64,000 bases of DNA from Amoebophrya sp. A120 (Eukaryota > Sar > Dinophyceae > Syndiniales > Amoebophryaceae). The notes beneath the pieces are model-generated. The model saw nothing but the letters and a program-made list of their open reading frames with translations. It was not told the origin of the DNA and did no database searches. The stretch lies in contig CAJINV010000013.1 in the NCBI GenBank assembly GCA_905178155.1, positions 2,112,281 to 2,176,280 on the forward strand, written 5' to 3'. The first letter of the stretch is position 1; each line of letters starts with the position of its first letter. The position numbers and the translations under genes are program-made. Positions 54,501 to 64,000 of this stretch are shown in pieces.

Positions 54501-57500
54501 AGTCTTGAAAGTTGGTAAACCCGGGAAGGAAGGGCTGTTGCTTCTGCATGGGCTGAAAGACCGGCGCGGATGACGACAAAGCTTGGCGAAAGCTGCTTGC
54601 GGGAGCAACCCTCCCGCCAGCTCCTGCGTCGGAGCTGGAACCGGCGTCGGAAGATGAAGCAGCTACGGGCGGCGGATGTTGGTAGTACAACAACCCTTCT
54701 TCATCCGGAGACCCTTCGTGTGCTTCTTGATCTTGTCCAATCTTACCCGTACCGCCGGATGAAGATGAAAAAAGCAGTCCGCGGCTGTCCCGGTGAAACA
54801 GGACGGATTTGCTGCTACCCCGCGGCGCCGACGGGGTGGGCTGAATTTGCAAATGCGCGGGGAATTCGTTACTTTCCAAAGCAAAGTCGCTGTCGTCAAC
54901 ACCTGCGATAGTACCACTACTTGCATCCTCCTCGAGTAGCCCCACTCGGGGCCGCATCAACCTGCTGCGGTCCTCACTTTCTTCTTGACCGTCCGATGGT
55001 GGCTGTGCTATATCGGGCACCACCATTTCGTCCATCATTGCGGCCGTTGTTCCAGAATTTCTTTCTGTCCTCGCCTGGTCTTGTTCCGGGGAGTCCTCCT
55101 GCACACCAAGAAGCCCTTGTTGCTGGTGCTGGTGCAGTTCCCAGGCGCTGGCTGGCATGAAGTTGTAATTCATTTCCCCCGCATGGTCTCCGTACATGGA
55201 CGGTGTGCGCTGCGACCACGCCTGCGAGGGCGTTTTGATGCTCTCGTAACTCTTGCGCAGCTCCGACCGGGAGCGTGTGTTGGACCGCGCCTCGGAAAGC
55301 GTGTCCACGGACTTTTCCAGACTGGCCTGCAGCTTCGCCAGGTTCGCCGGGGTGAGCGGCGACCGGGGACGGATAACTGTTCCCTGCTGCTGGTGGCCCT
55401 CCTGCTCGTCTTGTTCACGACCCATGTCCACATCTGGTACTGCAGCGAGGGCTGAGGGCCTGTTGCTGGGGGAAGTCATGCGACCACTTGCGGATTGCAA
55501 TATGCCATCGTTGCGATACTTTTTCGCCTCTTGACCCTCCGCCCCTTGCCGCGTCAACATATCGTCTCGCTGCTCAAGAGCGCCAGCCGGGTGAAACGCA
55601 GCAGCTCCCCCAGTTGGTCTTGACGCATCTGCTGCCTGCAGGGCATCACTTCCATGCTCTCCCTGATGGTGCGATCCCGTTTTTGACGATGATGACGCCG
55701 TCCCGGGGGCCTCCGCAAACTGGACCGCCTTCGCAGCGCTGCTTGTGCTTCCCCGCGCTTTCGGAAAATCAAACTGAAACTGGTGCATGTTGGCGATCCG
55801 CTTCGAATCTTCTTCGGGTTTTGTCGCTGGTCGCGCAACCGGTTCAAACTCGCTTAGGTCCTTGAGCTGCTGCCCACCCAGCGTGTGCAGCAAATGCAAA
55901 TGCTGCTCTGCTGCTTGCTTCGCCGCGGCTGTCACGAGTGGCGGGTCATCGGACAAAGAGCTACGCTGCTGTTGCTGGCAATATGCACTTCGCAAAAGCT
56001 TCATTTCAGCAGTAATGATGCAAGAAGCTGCATCGAGGGCGATGCACCAAACTTCTCAGAGCTACCGTTTTAATGTTTCATTTCGATTGCAACATTGTTC
56101 TTGCAACCCAAGAACTTTTGCGCTTGATATTACGTGGTATGGCATACTAGGCTTGTAGTTCCCTTCAGGCGATCCAAACTGCGCCTGGTTCTGCTGATGA
56201 AAGGTTGCGTGCGCGCCAGCCGCTGGGTATGGGTGAGCTCCAGGCATCGGCACCCCAGTCGGAACCTGTTGGTACATCATTTGCGGCTGTTGCTGCTGGA
56301 ACATAGCATTCGTCTGTCCCAGCGTATTGTAGCTGCCACTGCTGCTACCACCCCCAGCGGCGTTCTGAAAAGAACCGCCGAAGCCGGCGTTCCTGTTTTT
56401 CCGAGATAGCCCAGAATTCGTCGGCGAAGGGTAGGAGAACGGTTGCGCGCCGCGGTTATTTCCTGGGTACGGTGCTGCGGCTTGTAGAAAAGCATTAGAG
56501 CCATTTGTAGTTCCAATCAACCCGAGCTGATTCAACAGGTGCGAATTTTGATCGGGGTGGTTGTGCATCATCATGCTATTCTGATCCATGCTAAACTGAA
56601 CAGGCTGCGGAGGTTGCCCTGCCACTACGGGGATGTGCAAGAGGGGCTGGCTTTGCAGCTGTTGGTGGAATAGCTGCTGTTGCTGCGCAGGAGGAAGCGG
56701 AGGCAGCAGACCATTTGCGGAAAGCATTGCGATCTGCTGTTGCATGTGCTGCTGTTGCATGTGCTGCTGCTGTTGCAGCGCCAGTGCCTGTTGCTGCATC
56801 ACCTGCTGCTGCTGGACCGTCAGCGGCATCGGCATCACTCCGTTTTGCATCGCAAACTGCTGCTGGTGCGCCAGACCGAGCTGTTGTTGCAGCGCCTGCT
56901 GGTGCAATACCTGCTGCAGCATCACCTGCTGCTGAACCTGGTGCAGCTGCGTCGCTTGCCTCTGCTCTTGGTCGTACGGCTTGGTGGACTGCCGTTTGAT
57001 ATTACCGGTGGACGATGTACTCCCAGTCTTGTATGGCTCCTGTGAAGACCGGCTCCAAGTACCTTCTCGATCTTTTCGGCCAACATCGCCGGCAGCTGTT
57101 GCAATGCTCCCACCTCCGCCGCGTCCGCCCCGAGGGCGGCCGGAGGGACGGGAGGAGAGTAGGTCAGCAATATGTTGGTCGGGTCCCCCTGCGTGGTCTG
57201 CCGCCCTCGTTTCAAAACTGCCCGAAGAACTCGCAGCCCCTGCTGCTCTTTCGCCACCCTGACCGCCTGTGCCCTCTCTGCCGCCGCTCCCTGCCGCAGC
57301 CGACTGTCTCGACTCACTCGGGTGTTCACCATCGCGGGCCAACCGGTCGGTATTGCGCCACTCCCCGGGTGGAGGATTGGGGCTGGAGCGTGTTTTTGCC
57401 TTCATACTTCCGGCACTGCTGCGGCTCGGCCGCATCTTTTTCGCCTGAACCGTGAGCGACACGCGAGCATCGTAAGAACAGTGGGGACAATAAGTAGAAA

Positions 57501-57573
57501 GGCGCAGTGCGACGAGACGAAACAGTGAAACGAAGCCAGACATTTTTGTCTTTGTCTTTCGCGAGGACGGCAT
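51508..57573 (-). CDS. Large Gln-rich protein with Trp-rich motif and coiled coil
   Basis: Exons 57573-56142, 55985-54040, 53832-53473, 53161-52424, 52207-51936 and 51664-51508 give 1634 residues. The first exon is basic and Gly/Ser-rich, then contains long Gln tracts with Met, Leu and His. The second is Ser/Gln-rich and disordered. Around residues 1130-1150 is a Trp/Tyr-rich motif (WMYKPWGYWHPDGTWVQYD). Residues from about 1440 to 1490 form a charged coiled coil (KRKVAMKRLEQKQEQ...). The last exons look folded (SLIDQEGPKSGLWLAHVLG, FSQDKRLDDVEIKQCIATLY). The start could also be the ATG 30 nt downstream. All five introns are TSD-bounded with repeats of 3-7 bp; the two 3-bp cases are weaker. 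Such proteins often scaffold RNA or transcription complexes, but no family is recognised. Confidence 0.68.
51665..51935 (-). mobile_element. Probable introner, TSD GCGC
   Basis: A 271-bp intron between GCGC copies at 51661-51664 and 51932-51935. Splicing gives N-T-K-R-M-S-N-V. The inverted ends are weak. Confidence 0.55.
52208..52423 (-). mobile_element. Introner, family A-like ends, TSD TGCATGC
   Basis: A 216-bp intron between TGCATGC copies (plus GCATGCA at 52201-52207 and 52417-52423). The inverted ends share TTGCAAAAA and ATATCG. Splicing gives A-S-L-C-M-P-S-L. No register gives GT-AG. Confidence 0.88.
53162..53472 (-). mobile_element. Introner, family S, 3-bp TSD
   Basis: A 311-bp intron between TAC copies. 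The ends carry GAAAAATTTATCCCCCCTCC and a matching CACCACCCCAGATT side. Splicing gives V-S-Y-D-M-S-G-S. Similar C-rich ends occur in the intron at 60580-60905. Confidence 0.65.
53833..54039 (-). mobile_element. Probable introner, 3-bp TSD
   Basis: A 207-bp intron between TAC copies. One end reads TATGAAATTCAAAAATG, close to the TATGAAATGCAAAG end of the intron at 18954-19176. Splicing gives L-A-T-Y-V-G-A-W. Confidence 0.5.
55986..56141 (-). mobile_element. Introner, TSD CATA
   Basis: A 156-bp intron between CATA copies (plus TATG at 55982-55985 and 56138-56141). The inverted ends share CGCAAAAG and GCAAGAA. Splicing gives P-S-M-P-Y-C-Q-Q. No register gives GT-AG. Confidence 0.78.
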
Positions 57574-58404
57574 TTTTGTCGAGAGAATTCGCAATTTTTC
57601 TATCAGTCGCTGGCGACTCTAAATGCAGACTGCGCAGGTTTTTGCACGAAGAAAAACTTAAGACCCACCCCGCGAGGCCATCGCTTTTCGGCTGCTTCCA
57701 TTACCCACCTTTTCTGTATCGCAGCTCGAACAAAAGTTATGCGGCCACGCCGCAATTTTGTGAACGCGACCACTTCCATTTGTGTCTAAGCGTAGCGCCG
57801 ATCTTCCTTGTCGTTGCGACTTAGTATAGTAAGTACTTTGCCGACCACAGCGATTCAAATTGTTTAATGCGGTGCGGAGAAAGCATCGACTTTAAAGCCT
57901 ACATGTCGCATCTCTATCTTACAACAGACCGCTACAGATTCTTCCTCTAAGAAGCTCAGGGCATTCGCAAGAGTACTTGCTCGAAATTATACATCAAGCC
58001 CTTTCCACCTTACGCGTTTATTCATATCTTGTACGTTTCAACGTTGGCTAGCATTTAAATTGTAATTGAAAAAACAAAAAGCAGATAGCGCGATGAAGTA
58101 AGCAGCATATACTTATAATCGCGGCGCTATCCAAATTTTTAGCGAGTTGCATTTTAATGGAAGTCAAGGTTTCTGAAACTCATTCTTCGATGTTCATTTT
58201 CCACTTGAAACCGGTGTTAAAGGTGTCAAACAAAACTGCAGTCGTGTAGTACCATCAGCCACGAAGAGTGGTTGTGAACAGCACGTTTTTATCAGCAAAT
58301 TATTCAAATCAGTTCGCATAAAGATGGTCGATCAAGCGTAAAAAAACTTGGAGCTACTTCTGCCTCGACGAACAACTTCTAAGCAGATCAAGCCTAAATC
58401 AATC
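57574..58404. other. Intergenic, no gene supported
   Basis: AT-rich spacer between the WD40 gene stop and the Gln-rich gene start. No repeat was recognised. Confidence 0.4.
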
Positions 58405-61400
58405 CTACATTACCGACCTGGATCTCCTGGATCTTTTCGGTGGTATCCCGCCGTGTATTCCGCCGTTGGAGCTTAAAATGTTGTGCGCTGCCTGTTGCAG
58501 CTGCGAAAACTGCTGGTCCGCCCGGGTCAGCAACCGAGGGGGTCGACTTCGGTTCGCGGCGGACGGGTCGAACTCCGGTACCAGGCCGCCCCCCTGCTGC
58601 GCGCCGCCTCGTCTTTCCGGCGAGTCTGTGAAAAAATCGTCCCGGAGCAACTTGTATCAACTGTAAAAATGTCTGGGTCTGGAAGAATTCATGTTTGTCA
58701 TGCTTGTCTGGCATGACTCTTAAATCTGTCATGCACGTTACCCAAGAGCTCCGCTTTTCTGTGATGCAGAAGCGCAGTTTGTCATGCAGAATAGGCAACA
58801 CCGAGGAGCTCAGAAACTTATCCATGCTGAGCCAGCATTTGTAGCCTCATCATGAGACGCCACCCAGCATCACAAGTTTCCAGACCCAGACACTTTTACA
58901 TTTGATAACTTGCACTCGGCGTTAGTGAGCAAAGGTTTGGGCATCGGCGCAAACGCCCGCTTCTCGGCTGGGTGCGTGCTGTCGATCGCGTCCTTGAGCA
59001 AATGCAGTTGCATCCGCATATGCATTGCAAATATGTCTGGGTCTGGATGGATTCAACTTTGTGATGCGAGTTCTACATCATGACAAAATCTGTCATGCAT
59101 GGTCAGCAAAAGGCCCCATTTCCTATTACAGAAAGGGGGCATTTCTCATGCGGATTAGGCATTGGGGTACCTGCTCGGAATCTGTGATGCTAGGGCTTGC
59201 ATGCCAGACGATCTGAGCTAGGCAAAAACTGCATCACAAATGTCTGCACTCTTCCAGACCCAGACATATTTGCATTTGATACCGCACGTCCTGCAGCGAT
59301 TTCGTTTTCGCGTTGATCTTCAAATACTTCGCCTGCGACCGGTTGGACACCCCAGTGCCGCTGAAAATCCGGTGCTCCAATAGCTTGGAGAAGGAGGAGG
59401 TCGACATGTGCCCCAAAATCGAGCTCGTATCTTCGGAATTCTTGTCTTGCTGAAATTGGTCTTGCGAAGCGGAGGACATCAAGGGTGGCGGAGAAGATGC
59501 CGTCGCGCCGCCCCCTGCTACTTCCGTTTTTGCCTTCTCGTCCATATTGGAAGAAGACTGCTGCTTCTCCACCACCAAACTCTCCTCTTTCCCCACTACC
59601 AGCGCGGTCAAACTGTCTTGCCGGTCTAGTTCGACCGGGGACTGCGCTCCGGCCGTCGCGGAGGAGCCGGAGGGGAGCTTGTCTTGCTGGGTCAGAAATA
59701 CCTTGTCTGGAACCAGGATTGGAGATTGTTTGTTAGCGGGGTTGTTGATGTCTTCTACCGTAGAGGAATTCACGGTTTGTTCCCGCTCTAGTTTGCTGCT
59801 CGATCGGGAAGCTTGCTTCTTCGCGCTGGTGCTCATCACATTGTCCATTATTTGCTTGTACGGCGAATTTTCCTTGTCCATGTTCATTTCGTCTTTTAAC
59901 CTCCGTGCCTGCCGCATGAAGTAAAGCGTTTTGGCCAGCGTGTGTGGCGGCGGCCAGATGGAGACGCCAAACTCCGTCGAGGTCGTCGGGACTGAATTGG
60001 AAGTAGAGGAGCTGAAAAATTGGCCACTGGAGCTCTGCACCGTGGAGGAGAGCGACATGTTCTGCTGCGGCTGCTGCTGAAACTGCGCGTAGCACTCCCC
60101 GGCCGTGGACCAAATTTTGCACACTTTCATCACGTCGATGGAAATCAGCGCCGGCGGGTTGTTCACGGATTCTAAGGATACAATCTCGTGGTTGTGCGCC
60201 TGCCAGGAAAACAGCTCGGAGGTCGGGTACTGCTGGGACAATTCAAAAGGCGAGTACCGTTTGTACTGGTTCTGCTGGTTCTGTTCGTCCTCATCCTCCT
60301 CCTCCTCCTTCTCTTTTTCCTGTTTCGCCAACACCGCGGCGCGCACGGACTCCGCGTGCTCGGTGCGCTGGTCTGGCACCGCGTCGATGAAGCTGGCCGG
60401 GTCGGCGCGCCGGTATTCCGTTTCGTAGTCGTCCTTTTTTCTCACGCTTTTCAGCATGTCCAGGCAGTGGATCGCGCCGTTCTTGTCGAACAAATAGCAC
60501 AAGGTGTCGCTGGACGGGTAATCCTTCAGGTCAATGGTCGGCTCAAAAGCCGGGTCGTTAAGAAACGCGCTTTCCTTCTATCAGAATGAAAAATCCCCCC
60601 TCCCAATATCAAGACGAAATGTCTGATGCTGAATTTGGATACACAAATCAAGCTTGTGCTGCATTAGAGGAATACGCGCAGATCCTGAGCCTAGGCGGGA
60701 GCCTTTTGGTGTAGGCGCCTAGTATGGTAGACGGCTACCCTGTAGCCCTTCAGGCATTACAAATCGCCTGCATAACGTGGCGGACAGCCTGAGAGTGCCT
60801 TCTTGCAAGACAGACCCGATTTGCGGCGACAAATCTGCATCACAAATTTTCAGAAGGATGCGTCTTCAATATGGGGAGGGGAGATTTTTCCTTGCAATAC
60901 CTTCTCGTTTTCGGAAAACGCGTTGTCCTCAGACTCGGCGTATCCCCTGCAAATATGTCTGGGTCTGAAAACCTGTGATGCCGATTTGCTGCTGATTGCA
61001 ACGCTTGCCATGGCAGCCAAGCATGACAAGTTTTTGAAACGCTTTCTGATGTCTAGAACGCATTACAAATTGCGTTTTTGCATGACAAAGGAAGCTCTTC
61101 TGCTGCTCACGCAACACAGATTTTCCAGGAATGCAAGACACGCATGACAAGTTCCACTTTTCCAGACCCAGACATATTTGCATTCCATATGGTGGAAGAG
61201 GGCTGGTTGTTGCTATGTCCGTTATTGGTCATTCCCCCAGCTGCACCCACCACATCCGCGGATCCCGCACCGCTTTGGCCGCCGGAGGTATCGTTATTTC
61301 CGCTGTTTTCACCATTGTTTTTCCCGTTGATTTTGACGCCCTTCCGCAAAAACGCGTCCTCCAGTACTTCGGGCGTCAAGCAGTGCTCGGGCAGGGGAAC

Positions 61401-63983
61401 GGAGGAGATGGTCATGTGGTTGAGACTATGCATTGCAAATATGTTGTCTGGGTCTGGAAGGTTGCAACTTGTGTTGCTGTCTTTGGATTCTAAAAAATTT
61501 GTATTGCATCAGCACCAAGGGGAGTAGATCCATGTGCTCCGCGGAGATGGAATGTGTCATATGGAATAGGCATGAGCCAGCGCTCTACAAATCTGTGATG
61601 CTAGACCATGCATTACAGGCATCATGGATCATGCAAAATACGCATGGCAAATCTTGCAATCTCCCAGACCCAGACATTTTTACATTTGATAGAGACACGC
61701 CGCGCCGTTCACCTTCGACATCCAATCGTCTTCGAACTGCGCCTTCAGCGTGACCGCCTCGATTTTCTGACTCGCGCGGTTCCGCTTGACCAGAAAGACC
61801 CGGCAGGTGGTCAGTTCCTGCTTCTCCAATTTGAAGTTCTGCTGTACTTGCCCAGGTCGGAGGTTCGAGCTGAGGGAGTTGTTCGTCGGAGAGAGTTGCG
61901 GACTTTCGAGGGTGTTCAAATCCTCATCCTCCTCAATATCGAAGTCTGAGTCGAACCCTAACTCCCGAAGAGCCTCCCGGTGGCTTTTCTTCTTCGGCTT
62001 GTTCAGCGAAAGCTGCTCCGGCACGACCATGAGATTGCTACTGTGGGTGTTAGCACCTCCGGTGTTTGTGCCGTTCAGCTTTTGATTCGTTCTTGGGCTC
62101 TGGTTTGTCGGACTCACGGCCGCACTGGGGGCGACGGAAGATTTGCGACTCCGGCTGATGTAGTTATTCCACGAGATTTTGAAATAACAAGCGAAGGTCG
62201 CAGTTGAGTGTCACATTTTCCAAACTCCTCATTGCGCGGAAACATCATCAAGAATCAATCAAGCATCACGATTTTTCCAACCCCTCACCAAGAGCATTCA
62301 TACCTCGCCGAGCTCGCAGGTATTTCCACGGCGACTTTTCTCCACACCGTTTTCCTGGCGCAGGTCAGCACGAAGAAGAACTGGAACAGGGAGTTGAACG
62401 TGTTTACCTGCGCTACGCCATTGTCCTTCGCATCCGCTCCGTTCTCCTTGGAGTCCTCGTCTACCTTGACATTTACCACCGCGGCCTTCCGCAGACTGAC
62501 CTCGTAGCTCCGTTCTTGCTCTTGCTCCGCGAGTAACTTTTTTTTCGCGATCCGCTCCGCGCGCCGGTACTTTTTGTCTTCGAAAACCCGTCTCTCCGCG
62601 TCTTGCAGGACGAACTGCGTGGCTTCGAACACTTTGACGAACAATCCAGCTTCGTCCGAGTAGAACTCGCCGAGTTTGAGGAAAGTGGGCAATTCAAACA
62701 GTTGTATCAACCCATTTATGCATTGCAAATATTTCTGGGTCCTCTGGACAAGTGCCAGGTTTGTCATGCATATTTCCCACCAGCCATGATGTCTGTGTTG
62801 CATGCCCTAGCGTCACAGATTCTGCGAGGTGGGCTTTCTAATGCTCATACCGCATGAGACATGCCCTTTCCGCGTAGCAAAAACTGGATCTCTTTTACTG
62901 TTCGTGCAAGCCAGATTTTATGTAGAGTCCGAAGGTCGCATGACAAGTTGCATCCTTCCAGGCCCAGACATAGTTGCATTGGATACCATTCTCGTGGTAG
63001 CAAGTCAGCATGTCTTCGGACAGGTGAAGTCCTAGAATTTTCGCGGGTTTCTTCGACGCATCCCCACCGGTTGTAGTACCCCCTTTATTGCCTCCTGCGC
63101 TGTTGAACCCGCCCGTGGACGACGACCCGTAACTGTTGTGAAAATGCGAGGGGGAGCCGGAACCCGAGGCCGGGGTGGCAGACCCGGATTTTTGCAATAG
63201 TTGTCGTGCGATCATCGCCGGATCTGTCCCGATTTCGGGCAGGGTTCCGTAGGGTTTGTTCAACAAATTTCGCATGTCCACGGCCTTGGTCTTGTTGCCC
63301 GTTGTAGTTCCTGACATGGACGAGTGCGAGGTCCCCTGGCTCCCGGCGGAAACTAACGATCTTCGTTCTTGCTCGCTGTTGTTTTTCAAAATACTCGTCC
63401 TTCCGGCTTCTTGGCTTATTCCTGATGTTCTACTCGCGCCGGCCACGACCGCATTTTTGCTACTTCCCCTCTTTGACGATGATCTGGAACCACTTCGCCG
63501 GGGTCCAGATTCTCGTCGGTCCCCTCGCGGACTTCTGCTCTTGTCGTCCGGATTGGTGACTATTTTCTGGTACGGAATCGCGTAGTCCAAGTCTAAACTC
63601 GTCAAGTCGAAGACGAACAGAGTCCCCTCCTTCGAGCCGACGAGCAGTTTATCCCCGGGCCTCGGCTTACCGACGGTTTTTGTCCCGACTCCCCCTTCCT
63701 TCGTGTCGAAAAAGCCGCACGCCTCGTCCTTGGAGTTCGCGGCGGGTTTCTTCTTGTTTATCCCGGCGAGTAAACCGGATGCCTCCGCGGCGATGGTTTC
63801 CTGTAAAGTGAGGTGCGCCGCGTCTTCGGATTCCAACCGTTTTCGCACTGCGATTTGCAGCGACGTGATGCCGGTACAGAGCCCGTCGGCCAGATTGATC
63901 CTTGTGTTGGAGGCCGCTGTTGCAACTTGTGTTGTCGTCGAAGAAGTGGCCTTACTACTGTCGTGATTATTCCTCGGTGACAT
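58405..63983 (-). CDS. WD40-repeat-type protein, eight exons, may extend past the window
   Basis: Exons 63983-62991, 62716-62304, 62154-61697, 61426-61185, 60945-60906, 60579-59287, 59018-58913 and 58654-58405 sum to 3795 nt, 1264 residues. WD40-like blades are visible: KLLVGSKEGTLFVFDL near residues 112-127, a CYLFDKNGAIHCLDML blade near 740, and a stretch ending ALISIDVMKVCKIW near 845-875. Between them are long Ser/Gln/Asn-rich disordered segments, an acidic EEEEDEDE run and a helical region (RRVFEDKKYRRAERIAKKK). The start at 63983 is 17 bp from the window edge and may be internal. Six introns are TSD-bounded, five of them family F, and one (62155-62303) is GT-AG. WD40 proteins act as scaffolds, for example in cilia or transport; the exact family is unknown. 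Confidence 0.8.
58655..58912 (-). mobile_element. Introner, family F, TSD CAAGTT
   Basis: A 258-bp intron between CAAGTT copies (plus AACTTG at 58649-58654 and 58907-58912). The ends are AAAAATGTCTGGGTCTGG and CCAGACCCAGACACTTTTAC. Splicing gives E-C-K-L-L-R-D-D. Confidence 0.92.
59019..59286 (-). mobile_element. Introner, family F, TSD TGCGG
   Basis: A 268-bp intron between TGCGG copies (plus CCGCA at 59014-59018 and 59282-59286). Its ends carry AAATATGTCTGGGTCTGG and the reverse complement. Splicing gives L-Q-D-V-R-M-Q-L. No register gives any AG acceptor. Confidence 0.93.
60580..60905 (-). mobile_element. Introner, family S, TSD AGAAGG
   Basis: A 326-bp intron between AGAAGG copies (plus CCTTCT at 60574-60579 and 60900-60905). 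The inverted ends contain AAAATCCCCCCTCCCAATAT and ATATGGGGAGGGGAGATTTT. Splicing gives E-N-E-K-E-S-A-F. Here one register does give GT-AG. Confidence 0.9.
60946..61184 (-). mobile_element. Introner, family F, 2-bp repeat
   Basis: A 239-bp intron with clear family F ends (GCAAATATGTCTGGGTCTG at both sides in inverted orientation). Only GG is shared as a flanking repeat in the register that keeps the frame (T-I-W-G-Y-A-E-S). Confidence 0.8.
61427..61696 (-). mobile_element. Introner, family F, TSD GTCTC
   Basis: A 270-bp intron between GTCTC copies (plus GAGAC at 61422-61426 and 61692-61696). The left end has a 3-bp insertion (ATATGTTGTCTGGGTC). Splicing gives A-A-C-L-N-H-M-T. Confidence 0.92.
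62717..62990 (-). mobile_element. Introner, family F, TSD AATGG
   Basis: A 274-bp intron between AATGG copies (plus CCATT at 62712-62716 and 62986-62990). The ends are AAATATTTCTGGGTCC and GGCCCAGACATAGTTGC. Splicing gives H-E-N-G-L-I-Q-L. No register gives GT-AG. Confidence 0.92.
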
Positions 63984-64000
63984 GGAACCCCTTCTAGAAG

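Noticed and set aside
1-64000. Dinoflagellate spliced-leader sequence, tRNA or rRNA genes
   Set aside because: Looked for by eye on both strands and not found; a systematic scan was not possible.

Overview
The window looks like nuclear DNA of an early-branching dinoflagellate, most likely a Syndiniales parasite of the Amoebophrya type. This is an inference from four things seen here. (1) Two tandem genes encode EFL, the EF-1alpha substitute used by dinoflagellates. (2) There is a HAP2/GCS1 gamete fusogen. (3) Every convincing host gene lies on the minus strand, a one-way gene array typical of dinoflagellates. (4) More than twenty introns are small elements with terminal inverted repeats (TIRs) that sit between short direct repeats (TSDs). 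Removing the element plus one TSD copy restores the reading frame, and most such introns cannot be read as GT-AG in any register. Ordinary GT-AG introns occur in the same genes. Invasive introner elements of this kind are, as I recall, described for Amoebophrya.

Layout, left to right, all minus strand unless noted: a Gln-rich ORF (0.4-0.9 kb); a HAD-type hydrolase (3.1-5.0); a leucine-rich-repeat protein with four exons (5.6-8.6); HAP2/GCS1 with a very long Gln-rich cytoplasmic tail (9.7-14.4); a Gly/Pro-rich protein (15.7-16.7); a four-segment membrane protein with nine exons (16.8-21.2). Then comes a plus-strand tyrosine-recombinase mobile element bounded by perfect 38-bp direct repeats (21.7-24.6), and a secreted or membrane-anchored protein of unknown function (24.7-26.8). 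A 4.5-kb TIR element follows (28.0-32.5) with a GC-rich core and a palindromic 39-bp satellite. Next are a polytopic membrane protein carrying a 1.07-kb foldback element as an intron (32.5-36.7); a small four-helix membrane protein with an EF-hand (37.9-40.0); a VKOR-family oxidoreductase (40.7-42.1); an unidentified multi-exon protein (42.8-45.6); two EFL genes (46.3-50.4); a 1634-residue Gln-rich protein (51.5-57.6); and a WD40-type protein that runs to the right edge (58.4-64.0).

Exon models were built by hand. For the LRR, HAP2, 722-residue membrane, polytopic, EF-hand, VKOR, EFL, Gln-rich and WD40 genes, the summed exon lengths are exact multiples of three and the frame is open across every junction. 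That is the main support for the TSD-bounded splicing. No tRNA, rRNA, CRISPR array or clear promoter was seen. Functional names rest on motif recognition only; no database search was possible.
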